A stretch of DNA of 64,000 bases from Areca catechu (lineage: Eukaryota > Streptophyta > Magnoliopsida > Arecales > Arecaceae): contig JAHSVC010000043.1 of NCBI GenBank assembly GCA_021397845.1, positions 992,001-1,056,000 of the forward strand, written 5' to 3'. The position numbers and the translations under genes were made by a program. How positions within the stretch are numbered: position 1 is the stretch's first letter; each line of letters begins with the position of its first letter. The notes beneath the pieces are model-generated. The model was given only the letters and a program-made list of their open reading frames with translations, made no database searches and was not told the DNA's origin. Below, piece after piece: positions 31,938 to 43,391 of this stretch.

Positions 31938-33764
31938 TTAGTCAAAGGAAAAACTATTGAATAGACAAAAAGAAGAGTAACATAACATACCTGAAGCAAA
32001 TTTTATAACTATAAAGAAACTTTCATTAATAACTAGTTTCAGTACAACAAGACATAACATAACAATAAGAGAACATAACATAACACCATAACATGCAATA
32101 AAAGACATATAGAATAGGGGCCATAACCTTAGAGAATGTCGACCTAGGAGTTTTATGTAGCATGCTCCTAGTCCTAAGGGAAGGGTCTGATCTGGGTACG
32201 ACTCTGGTAGTCCTAGCGGCACGACTAGCAAGTGTCTCCACCGAAGTCTCAAAAGTAGAAGTAGAGTCAAACTGAGTATCAGTAGGAGAATCCGGAGTTT
32301 GATCTGGAATAACAGGAGTCTGATCCTCCCTGCTGACAATCTGATAACCAGCTGCCTTATCACCACCATCACTATCAGAGTCACCATCACCATCTGCTTT
32401 GCCATCGTCATCACCAGCTATACCATCACCATCCGGAGTAGTTATTAGCACCAGTAGTGTCATCATGAGTATCATGGTCATCATCGTCTACTGGCGGAGG
32501 AGTCGAAGGTCCTACTGAAGGTAATAAAGATCTCAGCATGTCTCGGATCTCTGTAAAACTGGCCTCCATCACCTGTTGAATACCAGAGAGCTCCTCAAAC
32601 CATGCAGCTCCAACTGAAGTCTACTAGTCTAGATAGATGGTCCCGAAACCTCCTCTCGAACATCAGTGATCTAAGCTATGATCCACTCCTCAAAAGTGGA
32701 CTCAGTCTCTGTAGTATCGTGAGGAGTAGCGGCTAGAGCACGAGCAGGTGCCGGAGTAGATGGCTTCGATCTAGAAGTAATGGCTGGTGCAGGTCTGGGT
32801 GGAGAAAAGTGCTTAGCGAGTCTAGATGGCTCTACCTCAGTAGCTCTAATCTCATCCTCTTCGTCTGACTCTGTCCAGACTCTCTCTGACCCATCTACCA
32901 CCGACATGCCTGAAATCCATGCGATGTAGAGATTTCTCTTCATAGGAGTCTGTGTGGAGAATCTCTTTGGAGGCCTCGCCCTCCAATGGGATACCAAACT
33001 CTCTGAATATCTAGGTGAGCCCCATACCATACGGTAGGCAAAGTCTGCACTGTGTAGCGGCCTCACCCATCTGATGCACCATAATCATCGGTAGGTTGAC
33101 AGTTGTCTGCTATCTCAGTGCTACCATCAGAACAAGGTCCCTCTTTGTGATGAAATCGAACCCCCCAGCCTTCAAAATCAGTATCTGAGCTATGATGTGA
33201 TGTAGAACTTGCATCTCGAGCAACAACTGGTTGGCCGAACCACCGAAACACCTCTAATATCTTCTCTCTCTAAGAAACATTTGAAAGCAGCTTCCCTATT
33301 CCTTACACAGTTTGCTGCCAAGCTTTTGAGAGGAATCTGCCAAATCCTGCTGATGGTCTCCGCTGTCACTGGTATGTGAACTCCCTGACCACCTCACTCT
33401 ACTTGAGTCCATCTATAGCTAAGCTGCCATAAAACTCTTTGATCAGGTGGGGGTAGTACCTTTCTCTCATAGTGCAGAAAGGTACAGACCAGCTGCTCTA
33501 AATAGATCATCGATGATAAAACCCTGGGAGTCCCAAACTGCAAGTCCACATGCCTCCCACAAGCAATGACCATCCCTGCCACTCTCTCAGCTACAGGGGA
33601 AACCTGGGAAGCAAGAACTCTGTTGGTTGACTGATCCTAGGGTTGCTCCTCACTATGTTGCACAAGGTCCTGACAAGCCTTGGACCTCCTCTCTCTGAAT
33701 TTGGCTCCCCTCGCTCAAAGGCAGTCCTCTTCTTATGAAACACAACTTGCACTTTGGGTGCCAT
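31938..33764 (-). pseudogene. Element C extra ORF (env-like position), decayed
   Basis: The first ATG (MAPKVQVVFHKKRTAF) is at 33764. It lies 12 bases downstream, in sense, of the element D insertion. The body shows decayed pieces such as VARDASSTSHHSSDTDFEGW (33063-33251). The region at 32671-33066 has FAYRMVWGSP and ISGMSVVDGSERVW. Then come Ser/Pro/Thr-rich and Asp/Gly-rich linkers. One frame ends in a hydrophobic segment at 32040-32110 (ILYVFYCMLWCYVMF), which could be membrane-spanning, but this is not seen in the copies in E and F. Position between pol and 3' LTR is that of the env-like gene of Sireviruses. Actual function unknown. Confidence 0.6.
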
Positions 33765-33775
33765 GCAAGGACTAG

Positions 33776-35148
33776 TGATGCGAGACAAAATGCAAGAGAT
33801 GGATAGACGATGATGAACTCTAAAAGATCAATTAATCAATATGAGCTTTGGAACACAAACATGGGTCAAAATCACTCATAAGAGAAGCAAACAATATTAT
33901 AGCAAGAAACTAGTTGACCCAAAAATCAAATACTCACATATAGATCAAATTCAAATTAGCAAGAATGGATAGAATGGCTACGAAACCATTTATACTAGGT
34001 CAAATACTTTCATTATCTTAGATCCAAAGGGTTTATAAGAGATTTCCTAATAATAATGAAGGCTAAAATTATTTGGTGGAAGGATTCACTCAACACTCAT
34101 AGGAATGAGGATTGAATTATAAGACTAGCACTCCCTATACTTAAGAACTTACCTTGCAATTGATCCATGACTTGGAAACCTTCATCATCAACCGGAATCC
34201 AAGAGAGAACCTGCAAAGAACTTGATTAGAGGCGTGGACATGAAGCATGGAAGGAAATGAAACAAAAAGAAAGCAAAGAAATGAAAGATGGAGCTTGGCG
34301 GCTAGCAAAGGGCATCACATTCTTCTTCAAGCTTGGAGAAACACAACAAGGGCCTCCTACCCTTAGATCAACACAAGCAAAGGGTGTCCCACCCTCTTCA
34401 CAACTTCAACAAAGGACACCCTATCCTCTTCACACATAACAAAGGGCACCTTACCCTCTTCACACTCAAAGAACTAAACTAGAAGAAAACTAGAAATAAA
34501 CTTCATTTCATTCAAATTCTCTCATTGCATCCATACAAAGGAAGGCTTGGGTCCTATTTATAGGCCAAGGGGCGGCCAAGAGAGGGAGCTAACTCTAGCT
34601 AAAAGTAGTTCTAGCAACCCTTGGTAGCAACTACTAACAAGATTTGGTTACTACTTCCATGTGGCATTAAGAAGAGCTTCCAAATGGCATTGCTTGCAAC
34701 TACTAACAAGAATAGGTTAAACCTACTCTCCACGAGGGATCCAAACAAGCTTCTAAGTGGCATCCAAAGGTGCTTCCAAGTATCATCCAAGCAAAGCTTC
34801 CAAATGGCTTCAAGATGTTTTCCATATGGCGCCAAGGGAAACCTCCATATGTCATCCATATGCTTCCAAGTGTCCTCCAAAGTTGCTTCCAATTGTCAAG
34901 CAAGGCTTCCACTTGGTTTTCAAGTAAAGGATCAAATTAATTTCTTGAGGTGAGCATTAAGTCGGCTTATGGGAAGTGGGTTGAGTCGGCTCAATTTGAC
35001 TCTGCTCCAAGAGGATGGCTAGCTTCATGAGGCTTCCTTGCTTCTTCCATTGATTCATTGGCTCAATTTAAAGGCCTTCTGACTTGATCTCTTAACTTGT
35101 AATTGAGTTAGCTTGAAATGTATTTGTCCTTGCCTAATGTCCCCATCA
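33776..35148 (-). repeat. Element D 3' LTR
   Basis: 1373 bp. A TATA-type box on the minus strand (CCTATAAATAGG) lies at about 34553-34564. The segment 34620-34900 repeats AAGCTTCCAAATGGC-like phrases every ~20-50 bp. Confidence 0.92.
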
Positions 35149-35163
35149 ATTCTCCCAGGGCAG
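35149..35163 (-). other. Polypurine tract of element D
   Basis: The minus strand reads CTGCCCTGGGAGAAT followed by the LTR start TGATGGGG. It is purine-rich but interrupted by pyrimidines. Confidence 0.55.
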
Positions 35164-36698
35164 AAAGAACTCGACCCTATCGAGTAAAGGTTAGCTTGAC
35201 TTTGATAATGGTTTAGCAAGTTTGGGTTGATCCTTTACAAATCCTCTCAAGTATTCCATGAGTCTTCAGATTTAGGTCAACCTTGCCAATGAACCAAATA
35301 GTATTTGAAAGTCCTTGTTCAGGATAGTGATAGTCTTATAATCCAGAATTTGCTCAATCCTATCTCACCGATTTAGTTGCATGGCTGGTGGATACTCATG
35401 GGTTGGTTCACTCTAAAAAAAATGGGATAAGGTCCAAATAGCTCACTAGGTATCATTGTTGATTCCAAACACTCTATTAGTCTGAAATATAAAAGGTGGA
35501 ACTAAAGTCATATGGTAACTATAGCCTTAGGTGAAAAGGACCTACATCACTAGGTGAGAATCAACACATAGTCTCATTCAAAAAATTATTTGACTTTCTT
35601 ATGGAAATTGGCCATATGCTTGTAAGTTTCTTTGCTCAAATTGATTTTCTTTTTGATGCAAATCCCTAGCATGTTATGCATATGACTCTACAGGCCAGTT
35701 ACTTGTGCATGCATGGACAAAGTGTATGGGCTTGCTCGGTGTATCCATGTACATTCTTAAATGGATTTTCTTAGTGGACCTGTTGACTGAGTTAATGTAT
35801 GCAAATTCAATGTGAGGCTCCCGATTTTCAGTACTCTTATTAGCTAGACAATTTGAATAGGTCTTCAACTTTGGTCTGGCCCTCAGTTTGAATGGTGGGT
35901 GGGGTGGAAGAATTTAGTTTTTACTCCATATTTGTGTCACAGGGCTTTCTAAAATTGATACTAACTCAGACAACCCTATTAGACATAGTAGGTTTTGGTA
36001 GGTTTTACAACTTAATTACTTCTTCTAGAGAAGGTTTGGCCACTTTAGAAATATAAAAAACTCGTGAACAGGGTAAAAATTATTCCATCTTGGAATGCTG
36101 ATTTAGGTTCATCTTATATCGTGGGACTGAATTGATAGCATGCTGGATATCCCTAGATGGTGGAAAGTGATCAGAAAAATCTCCAGGTAGTTTGTCTTGA
36201 ATTTCCTTCAAAATCTTTATGACTTCTTGGGTTTGTTCCTTAGGGGTTTGAACTTTCTTGGGTGATCCTTTACTGAATAGTTGTTCTAACTTCTTAGTTC
36301 TGTGTAACCCTCTTCTTTTTCTCTCATATTACTAGATCCCTTCTTTTGATTATCCTTGTTGGTGTCAAATTTATAATTATCTTCTTACCTTGGTTGGTGA
36401 ATGAACAAGAATTAATATGCTATACAGGATAATATTATGATCATATAATCAAGGTCTACCCAAAATGATACTGCTTATCTCCATGGAAAGCACATCACAC
36501 CAAACTTCTTCATGATAGGATTGGATCTGAATTGGAACTAAACATCTTGATTCAATGGGGATGGAAGTCGAGTCTATCCTAGACACTTTATGAATATTGG
36601 GATGGGGAACAATGTCAAGCCTAGATTCTTAATGGCTTTGATAGAAATGGCATTAACACAGCTCTTGTTGTCAATAATAATTTTGTAGACCTTTTCAT
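35164..36698 (-). pseudogene. Element D pol remnants: protease, RT start, late integrase
   Basis: After gag (36699) traces of a protease follow: LLTTRAVLMPFLSKPLR in one frame and further pieces to 36480. Near 36090-36180 DKLPGDFSDHFPPSRDIQHA resembles the start of gypsy RT. Only ~200 bp later HPPFKLRARPK and PHIEFAYINSVNRSTKK (35780-35960) correspond to the middle to end of integrase. RT core, RNase H and the first two integrase catalytic acids are therefore deleted. Towards 35164 faint traces of the C-terminal domain remain. All frames are broken. Confidence 0.7.
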
Positions 36699-38217
36699 TT
36701 ATCTAGACAAATGTTTGAAGTATGTTGGTCCTTTTCCAATCCTCAATCTCTTTTGTTTGATTCGAAACACATCTTGTAACTCCCAATGTTTCATTTGATC
36801 AATTTCTTCTTCATCTCCTTCATATTCATTCACTAGATTGGGTTCAACTTCATATACCTCTTCCTCAAAGTCTTTAGCAGATTCAGAATCTTTTTCAGCT
36901 GGTTCTCCTATGTGTAAAGATTGAGCAGGGCATTGGCTGGCATAGTGTCCCATTTTTAGACAATTAAAGCATTGAATATTTGGGTTACTATTCTTCTAGA
37001 CTTTAGGAGCCTTACCCTTGTTACTTGTTTGTTTTAATGGGGCACTAGGAGTGGGTCGATTCGGACGCACTTGATTAAACCCTGGTTTTTGGCTAGGGAC
37101 ACTAACCCTATTTGGTTTAGGTCGTTGAATTATAGGTCCCCTTTGGAATCTTTCACAATCCTTAGCTATATTATAAGCTTGCTCAAGATCATTGACTTCT
37201 CTCAAATATAACTCTCTTTGAATATCCTCACGCAGGCCAGTTCTAAATCTGGATAAAGTCAAGGCCTCAGGCTCATTGATGTTACATCTCATAACATATT
37301 CATCAAACTTAGCAATGTATTCAGATACTATCTTGTTGCCCTGATTTAACCTTTGTCACTAATCTAAAAGTCTTTGCTGATAAGATTGAGGGAGATATTT
37401 TTTCCTAAGCCTAAACTTCATGGCTCTCCAGGTAGTTACGGGTATATCTCCTCTTAGTTGAATCATACGTTCAACATTTGCCCAATATAATCTAGCTTGG
37501 CAGATTAACCTTAGCTTCGCAAACTTATATTTTCTTTCTTCAGACATCTCGTACCATTCAAAATATTGATCCATTTCTCCTTCCCAATTAATGTATACTT
37601 TTGGGTCTAAACTTTCATCAAAATTTGGTGCCTCTAGATGCATGTTCCTTATAGCTCTCTCATCCTGATCTACCAAGTTATGGTGATTTCGTCTGGGGTT
37701 GTATTCATAGGTGAGATCATGATGATGGACTCTTGGATCATGGGAATTGGCCTAGGTGGTTTAGGCTCGGCATAGGTCCTATAGGCTTCTTTTACGAAGT
37801 CATGGTGATATCGTATGGGATTGTATTCGTAGGGAAGATCATGATGATGGACTCTTGGACCATGAGGAATTGGTCTAGGTGGTTCAGGCTTAGCATAGGT
37901 CCTATGGCCTTCTTCTATGAAGTCATGGTGTAGTCGTCTTGGAGTGTATTCAGGGATGAGCTCAAGATGAGGGGCTCTTTGTCCAAAAGGAGTTGGCCTA
38001 GATAATTCAGGTTCAGGGGTGTCAACCTGACTTGCCCTCTTATTTGGTTAAACTAATTGTTCATTTGCCTAAATTATTCAGTCAAGGTATTATTCATTTG
38101 CCCCATTTGCTCGGTCACGGTATTGTTTATTTGTTTTATTTGCTCAGTCATGGTTTGGCTTATTTGCCTCATTTTCTCAACCATAGATCTTATCAAGGTT
38201 TCAAGAGTGGATTCCAT
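36699..38217 (-). pseudogene. Element D gag with coiled coil, histidine-rich repeats and CCHC box
   Basis: The start is ATG at 38217 (MESTLETLIRSMVEKMRQIS). The first ~50 residues carry repeats of the form MTEQIKQINNTV / TEQMGQMNNTL, a heptad-like coiled coil. Then a ~41-residue unit repeats two to three times (PPRPIPHGPRVHHHDLPYEY; DNA period ~122 bp, 37715 and 37837). The capsid-like core is at 37359-37676 (YINWEGEMDQYFEWYEMSEE) and 36996-37292. The nucleocapsid knuckle CFNCLKMGHYASQC lies at about 36940-36985. Several stops interrupt it. Confidence 0.85.
37713..37960. repeat. ~122-bp tandem repeat within element D gag
   Basis: Units starting GATCATGATGATGGACTC at 37715 and 37837 share ATTGG.CTAGGTGGTT.AGG and GAAGTCATGGTG. 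A third, weaker unit follows to about 38000. It produces the repeated histidine- and proline-rich segment of Gag. Confidence 0.8.
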
Positions 38218-39454
38218 GGTGACACCTTATGAAGGTTGATACCGTACTCCTAACCTCGTAGACATGTAGTACAAACTTAGCTTTTAGGGATCCTAAACCT
38301 AGAAGTTCAATGTAACAAGACTTGACTAGGTACTAATTAAGATTGCAACTATCCTTTCAACTAGCCAGGTAAGAGGTGGGGTTGTGGGAGGCTCCCTTCG
38401 TTTTCACGAGGTCCTAATTAAAAATCACAAGTCCACTTAAGACAATTACCGTTGGACCTCTAGCCTTACACACCAATATCATGGAGTAAATACAAAATTA
38501 ATCAACACTTGGCCTCATCATGCACATGAACTTGACCTGTTGATGTCCCTAATTTTAGATTAGGCTTAGGTCAATGCACGATGTAGGTGGTTGTTTTGGA
38601 CCAAGGAAAGATAATAACCTCCTTCCCTTATGTTATATTGAATGCCCTTAAGTTGATTTTGAAATGAATGCACAATAACTCTCAACTAGCTAAGAATATC
38701 TAGACTAGCACAAACTTATGATTCAAAATTTAAATTTCAAAATTTTAAATTTTAAATTAAAAATTTCAGATCTTAAAGTCTAGATTTCAAAACTCAAAAT
38801 TTAAATTTTAAATTTTAAATTTCAAATTATAGTTGAAAAATTCGTTCTTGGAGGTAAGAGTTATTGCAAGAAAAATGTTAGCAATTAACAAACTTCCAAC
38901 TAACTAGTTTTTAAAAATTCAAAATTCAAAATTTAAAATTTTAATTACAACTGTTAGATCTCAGAGTTAAGATTTCAGATTTCAAATTTTGAATCTTAAT
39001 TCTCAAATTTTGGTTAGGAAATTCATTTTTGAAAGCATGTTGTAAAAGTTGTTACAAGAAACTTTTAGTTAACAAACCTTTAACCATAAAACACTCAAAA
39101 TTTGAAATTTAAATTCAAAAAATTTCAGAATTCAAATTTTTATAAGTGGAGATCGAAGATTCAAATAAAAAACTTAGAGAAAATCTTTTTTGAAATTTTT
39201 TCTAAATTTGAAGAAGCAACTTGATGGAGGGAAAACTATAATTGAAACAACCTATGAACTAGCTAAGGAAGCAACTTAAAATGATGAAAATTAAACTTCA
39301 AATTTATTTTTTAAAAAAAATTTGGATCTCAGATCTTAGAGTCCTAAGTTGTAGTAAAAGAAATTTTTTCAAATTTTTGAGCTTTAAAAAAAAAACTAAA
39401 ACTCATGGAACTATACTATAGCAGAATTTCAGCAACTTGACCTAATAGAATCAT
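38218..39454 (-). other. Untranslated leader of element D, AT-rich
   Basis: About 1.2 kb between primer site and gag start. Positions 38700-39400 are low-complexity, with many ATTTCAAATTTT / AAAATTTAAATT words that are partly self-complementary. No ORF was recognised. Confidence 0.6.
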
Positions 39455-39466
39455 ACTCTGATACCA
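39455..39466 (-). other. Primer binding site of element D
   Basis: The minus strand reads TGGTATCAGAGT, five bases inside the 5' LTR. It matches initiator-Met tRNA over 11 of 12 bases. Confidence 0.8.
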
Positions 39467-39471
39467 AAAAT

Positions 39472-40968
39472 TGATGCGGGACAAAATGCAAGAGATGGAT
39501 GGATGATGATGAACTCTAAAAGATCAATTAATCAAGATGAGCAATGGAACACAAACATGGGTCGAAATCACTCATAAGAGAGGCAAACAATATTATAACA
39601 AGAAACTAGTTGACCCAAAAATCAAACACCTGCATCTAGATCAAATTCAAATTAGCAAGATGGATCGAATGGCTAAGAAACCATTTATACTAGGTCAAAT
39701 ACTTTTATTATCTTGGATCCAAATACCTGCATGTAGATCAAATTCAAATTAGCAAGAATGGATCGAATGGCTAAGAAACCATTTATACTAGGTCAAATAC
39801 TTTCATTATCTCGGATCCCAAGGATTTAGAAGAGGTTTCCTAACAACAACGAAAGCTAAAATTATTTGGTGGAAGGATTCACTCAACACTCATAGGAATG
39901 AGGATTTAATTATAAGACTAGCACTCCCTATACTTAAGAACTTACCTTGCAATTGATCCATGGCTTGGAAACCTTCATCATCAACTCGGAATCCAAGAGA
40001 GAACCTGCAAAGAACTTGAATAGAGGTGTGGACATGAAGCATGGAAGGAAATGAAACAAAAGGGAAGCAAAGAAATGGAAGATGGAGCTTGGCGCAGCTA
40101 GTAAAGGGCATCACATTCTTCTTCAAGCTTGGAGAAACACAATAAGGGCATCCTACCCTTAGATCAACACAAGCAAAGGGCATCCCACTATCTTCACAAC
40201 TTCAACAAAGGGCACCCTACCCTTTTCACACACAACAAAGGGCACCCTACCCTCTTCATACTCAAAGAACTAAACAAGAAGAAAACTAGAAATAAACTTC
40301 ATTTCATTCAAATTCTCTCATTGCATCTATACAAAGGGGAGGCTTGGATCCTATTTATAGGCCAAGGGGGAGGGTGCTTCATGGTGTTCGGCCAAGAGAG
40401 GAGCTAACTCTAACTAAAAGTAGTTCTAACAATCCTTGGAAGCAACTACTAACGAGATTTGGTTATAACTACTTCCATGTGGCATTAAGAGGAGCTTCCA
40501 AATGGCATTGGTTGCAACTACTAACAAGAATAGGTTAAATCTACTCTCAATGTGGCATCCAAACAAGCTTCCAAGTGGCATTCAAAGGTGCTTCCAAGTG
40601 GCATCCAAGCAAAGCTTCCAAATGGCTTCAAGAGGTGTTTCCATGTGGCACCAAGGGGAACTTCCAAATGTCATCCAGATGCTTCCAAGTGTCCTCCAAA
40701 GTTGCTTCCAATTATCAAGCAAGGCTTCTACTTGGTTTTCAAGTAGGGGCTTGAATTAATTACTTGAGGTGAGCATTGAGTCAGCTTATGGAAAGTGGGT
40801 TGAGTTGGCTCAATTTGACTCTGCTCCAAGAGGATGGCTAGCTTCATGAGGCCTCCTTGCTTCTTCTATTGATTCATTGGCTCAATTTAGAAGGCCTTCT
40901 GACTTGATCTCCTAACCTGCAATTGAGTTAGCTTGAAATGTATTTGCCCTTGCCTAATGTCCCCATCA
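39472..40968 (-). repeat. Element D 5' LTR
   Basis: 1497 bp. It is longer than its partner because of a ~97-bp tandem duplication (units at 39629 and 39726, sharing AGATCAAATTCAAATTAGC) and a ~20-bp extra piece near 40370-40390. The TATA-type box on the minus strand is at about 40351-40362. Confidence 0.92.
39629..39822. repeat. 97-bp tandem duplication within the element D 5' LTR
   Basis: Two near-identical units, each containing CCATTTATACTAGGTCAAAT. The partner LTR has one unit (33945-34020). The duplication therefore arose after insertion, or was lost from the other copy. Confidence 0.85.
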
Positions 40969-40973
40969 ACTAG

Positions 40974-41600
40974 CAAGAAAAGAGAGGGTGAACTGGAAGA
41001 GGAAAGAACCAAGACAAAAGTGAACCAAATAAGGGAATCGGATCAAAGAGAAGAGAAATCAGTGGAAAATAGGGTAAAATCGAAAGGGATGAGGAAGAAT
41101 CGGACCAGAGTGGACCAGGGGAGAGAGGACCGATTTGGAGGAAGGCGAAGCAAGAGTGACATGGAAAAAATTGGGCTGTAACCATCAAAAATCGCATGGT
41201 ATGGAGAAGAAAAATGGACGGGAAATGAACCAAAAACAAGGGAGAAAGAGGGAGTTCACCCAAAACAAGAAGGTCAAGAGAGGGAATCCATAGTTCTTGA
41301 GGCTTTGGATGGCTTTTGGGGACCACACGAGGAAGAGAACAATGAAAAAAGAATGAGAAAAGGACTTACGGGATGCCCTAAAAAACATAGTCAGTCGGTC
41401 ATGAGTCGACACTTGGAAAGTGCTCAAGTGTCGACACTTCAGGTGAGTCAACACTTGGGCACTTTTCCAAGTGTCGACACTTGGTCGAAATTTCTAAATA
41501 AATTATAATAAATTTTCAAAATTTCAAGGAAGTGTCTAGGGATCATTCTAAGATGTAAATGAAAGGATTTTTGAGCATTAGAGAGGATTCAACAAGAATT
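40974..41600 (-). promoter_or_regulatory. Element C region between pol and extra ORF, palindrome-rich
   Basis: In sense, the stretch after RNase H holds GTGTCGACAC palindromes and variants at 41404-41480, then ~420 bp of pyrimidine-rich leader up to the D insertion and the extra-ORF ATG. The same palindrome abounds in the C LTRs. It could be an internal promoter for the extra ORF; no TATA box is evident in this copy. The ORF at 40970-41326 is probably a by-product of the pyrimidine-rich composition. Confidence 0.35.
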
Positions 41601-41985
41601 TGAAGAGACTTCAAATAAAAGGGTCAATGATTCCTAACTCTCTTCTAATCATGCAAAACCTATTTTCGCTAAGGGGTTTAGTGAAAATATCAGCAAGTTG
41701 TCTATCAGTAGACACAAAATCAAGCATTACATTATCATTTTGCACATGATCTCTTATGAAGTGATGTCCTATTTCAATGTGTTTGCTTCTTGAATGTTGA
41801 ACCAGATTTTAGTTAGATTTATTGCACTAGTATTATCACATCTTATGGGAGTTTTATTTAATTTTATGCTAAAATCTTTGAGTTGTTGTTTGATCCATAG
41901 GATTTGAGCACAATAACTTCCAGCTGCTATATATTCAGCTTCCGCCGTAGATAGAGTAACTGAATTTTGTTCTTGCTAAACCATG
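41601..41985 (-). pseudogene. Element C RNase H, C-terminal part
   Basis: On the minus strand this continues from 43392 across the solo LTR. It encodes the tail of copia RNase H, with an SVTLSTAEAEYIAA-like block near 41930-41960, then traces of ILWIKQQLKDF and HFIRDHVQND. Element E shows the uninterrupted counterpart at 54230-54600. Confidence 0.75.
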
Positions 41986-43391
41986 TGATGAGGACATGAA
42001 CAAGAAGAAAACATTTTCTACTAATTCTCTTTGGTTTTGCAGCTAATATAGTATACTAAAATTTAATAAAGAGCTTTGGAATGAAGCCCACCAAGTCCAT
42101 GAAGCCAACCCTATTTGAAGCATAAATCCATGAGCCAACTCATGAAAGAAAGCCTCCTTTTCCTTAAGTCGGCTCAACCTAGGTCAAGCCCAACTTCAAG
42201 CAAGCCATGTTGCCACCCAAATCAAAGCCCAAGCAAGTCATGATGCCATCCTTTTGAAGCCCATTTTCCTTCACATGAGGGATGCATCATCAAGCATTCT
42301 TGGGGGAAGGGGATGGACACCACATCAAGCATTGTGAGGGGAGCACACAACCACTTTCCACTCCCTCAACAAACCTCCAACCAACTTACCATGTAGGATG
42401 CCACATCACATGCCACCTAAGGCTTTACAACAGCAAATGGAAGCCATATCATTACCATCTAGATGCCACATGTCAAGTTGTTGTAACTTTCTACCTATAA
42501 GTTATTTCTAGTTAGAACCACATAACCAAAAGGTTGTTAGATCTAACTAAGCTCACCCTTATCCCCTCATCATCCTTATCCTCTCCTCTCTCCTCTTGGA
42601 CAAATTCTCCTTGGCTTGGAAGCCTATAAATAGGGCCCTAGGCCCTCTCTTGTATTCAATGCTATCTTGGTTTAATGAAAGAAAAGTTTCTTCTTGTTCT
42701 AGTTCCCTTGTGTGGAGTGAGCGAGTTCTCTTAAGTTTGAGTGTTTGAAACTTTGTTTGAGAAGAGGTTGAAAGGCCCTTGAGTTTGTGTTTGAAGGAGG
42801 GATTGCCCTTGTGAAGAGTGAAGGGTGGGACACCCTCTTGTTTGATCCAAAGTTCTAGTTCCAATCTCCAAGCCGCTGGCCTACAATCTTCTCTTTTCTT
42901 TCCTTTTATTTCAATTCCAACCTTTGATTCCTATTCCATGCCTAATGCTTGATTTGTTGCAGGTTTTCTTTGGTTTTTCAAGTCCAAGATGAAGTTCTCC
43001 ATGCCATGGATCAAGGCTAAGATAGGTCCTAAAGTAGAGAGTGCTAATCTTGCTATCTAGTTCTCAATCCTTGATGTTGAGAGCTTCCTTTCCACAAAAA
43101 TATTTTAGCCATCATTGTTGGTAGTAAAACTCTTCCTAAGCTTTATTAGATCTGATCATTTGAAGGTTAACTTACTATAGTAGTGATGGTTTCCTTGCCA
43201 TGAAGATCCTAATCTTTGTTTTGAACTAGATCTACATTACGGGTATTGTAACTTCAATCAACTAGTCTCCTTATGAAAATTCTTTCCTTATATTAATTTA
43301 GTCCATTTATTTGATAATTAATTACTCAAGTTTGCTTGCTAGTTAGCTTGCTAAAACTCTCCATCCATCATTTCATTTTTGTCCCGCATCA
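41986..43391 (+). mobile_element. Solo LTR of an element D relative, inserted in element C RNase H
   Basis: Read on the plus strand it starts TGATGAGGACAT and ends TTTTGTCCCGCATCA, the reverse-complement counterparts of the element D LTR ends. It is 1406 bp, similar to the D LTRs. A TATA box (CCTATAAATAGGG) lies at 42623-42635. The flanks are CCATG (41981-41985) and CCATA (43392-43396), a 5-bp duplication with one difference. No internal region is present. The ORFs at 42282-42500 and 42559-42864 are chance frames in an LTR. Confidence 0.85.

Larger units (their letters stand above)
33776..40968 (-). mobile_element. Ty3/gypsy element D, pol-deleted, nested in element C
   Basis: LTRs 33776-35148 and 39472-40968 start TGATGCGRGAC and end CCCCATCA. 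The target duplication ACTAG is exact (33771-33775 and 40969-40973). On the minus strand a primer site (39455), gag with coiled coil and CCHC box, protease, the first part of RT, then directly the late part of integrase and a polypurine tract are found. RT core, RNase H and early integrase are missing. The lineage within gypsy is not certain. Confidence 0.92.

Noticed and set aside
34611..34953. Short ORFs with repeated KLF / SFQMA segments in the element D LTR
   Set aside because: They translate short repeats of AAGCTTCCAAATGGC in the U3 region and differ in frame between the two LTRs.
38700..39400. Replication origin or matrix-attachment region in the AT-rich stretch
   Set aside because: Only base composition suggests it; it is the leader of element D and nothing specific supports another role.
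42282..42864. Genes inside the 41986-43391 block
   Set aside because: The block is a solo LTR; the frames are short and not shared with the D LTRs.
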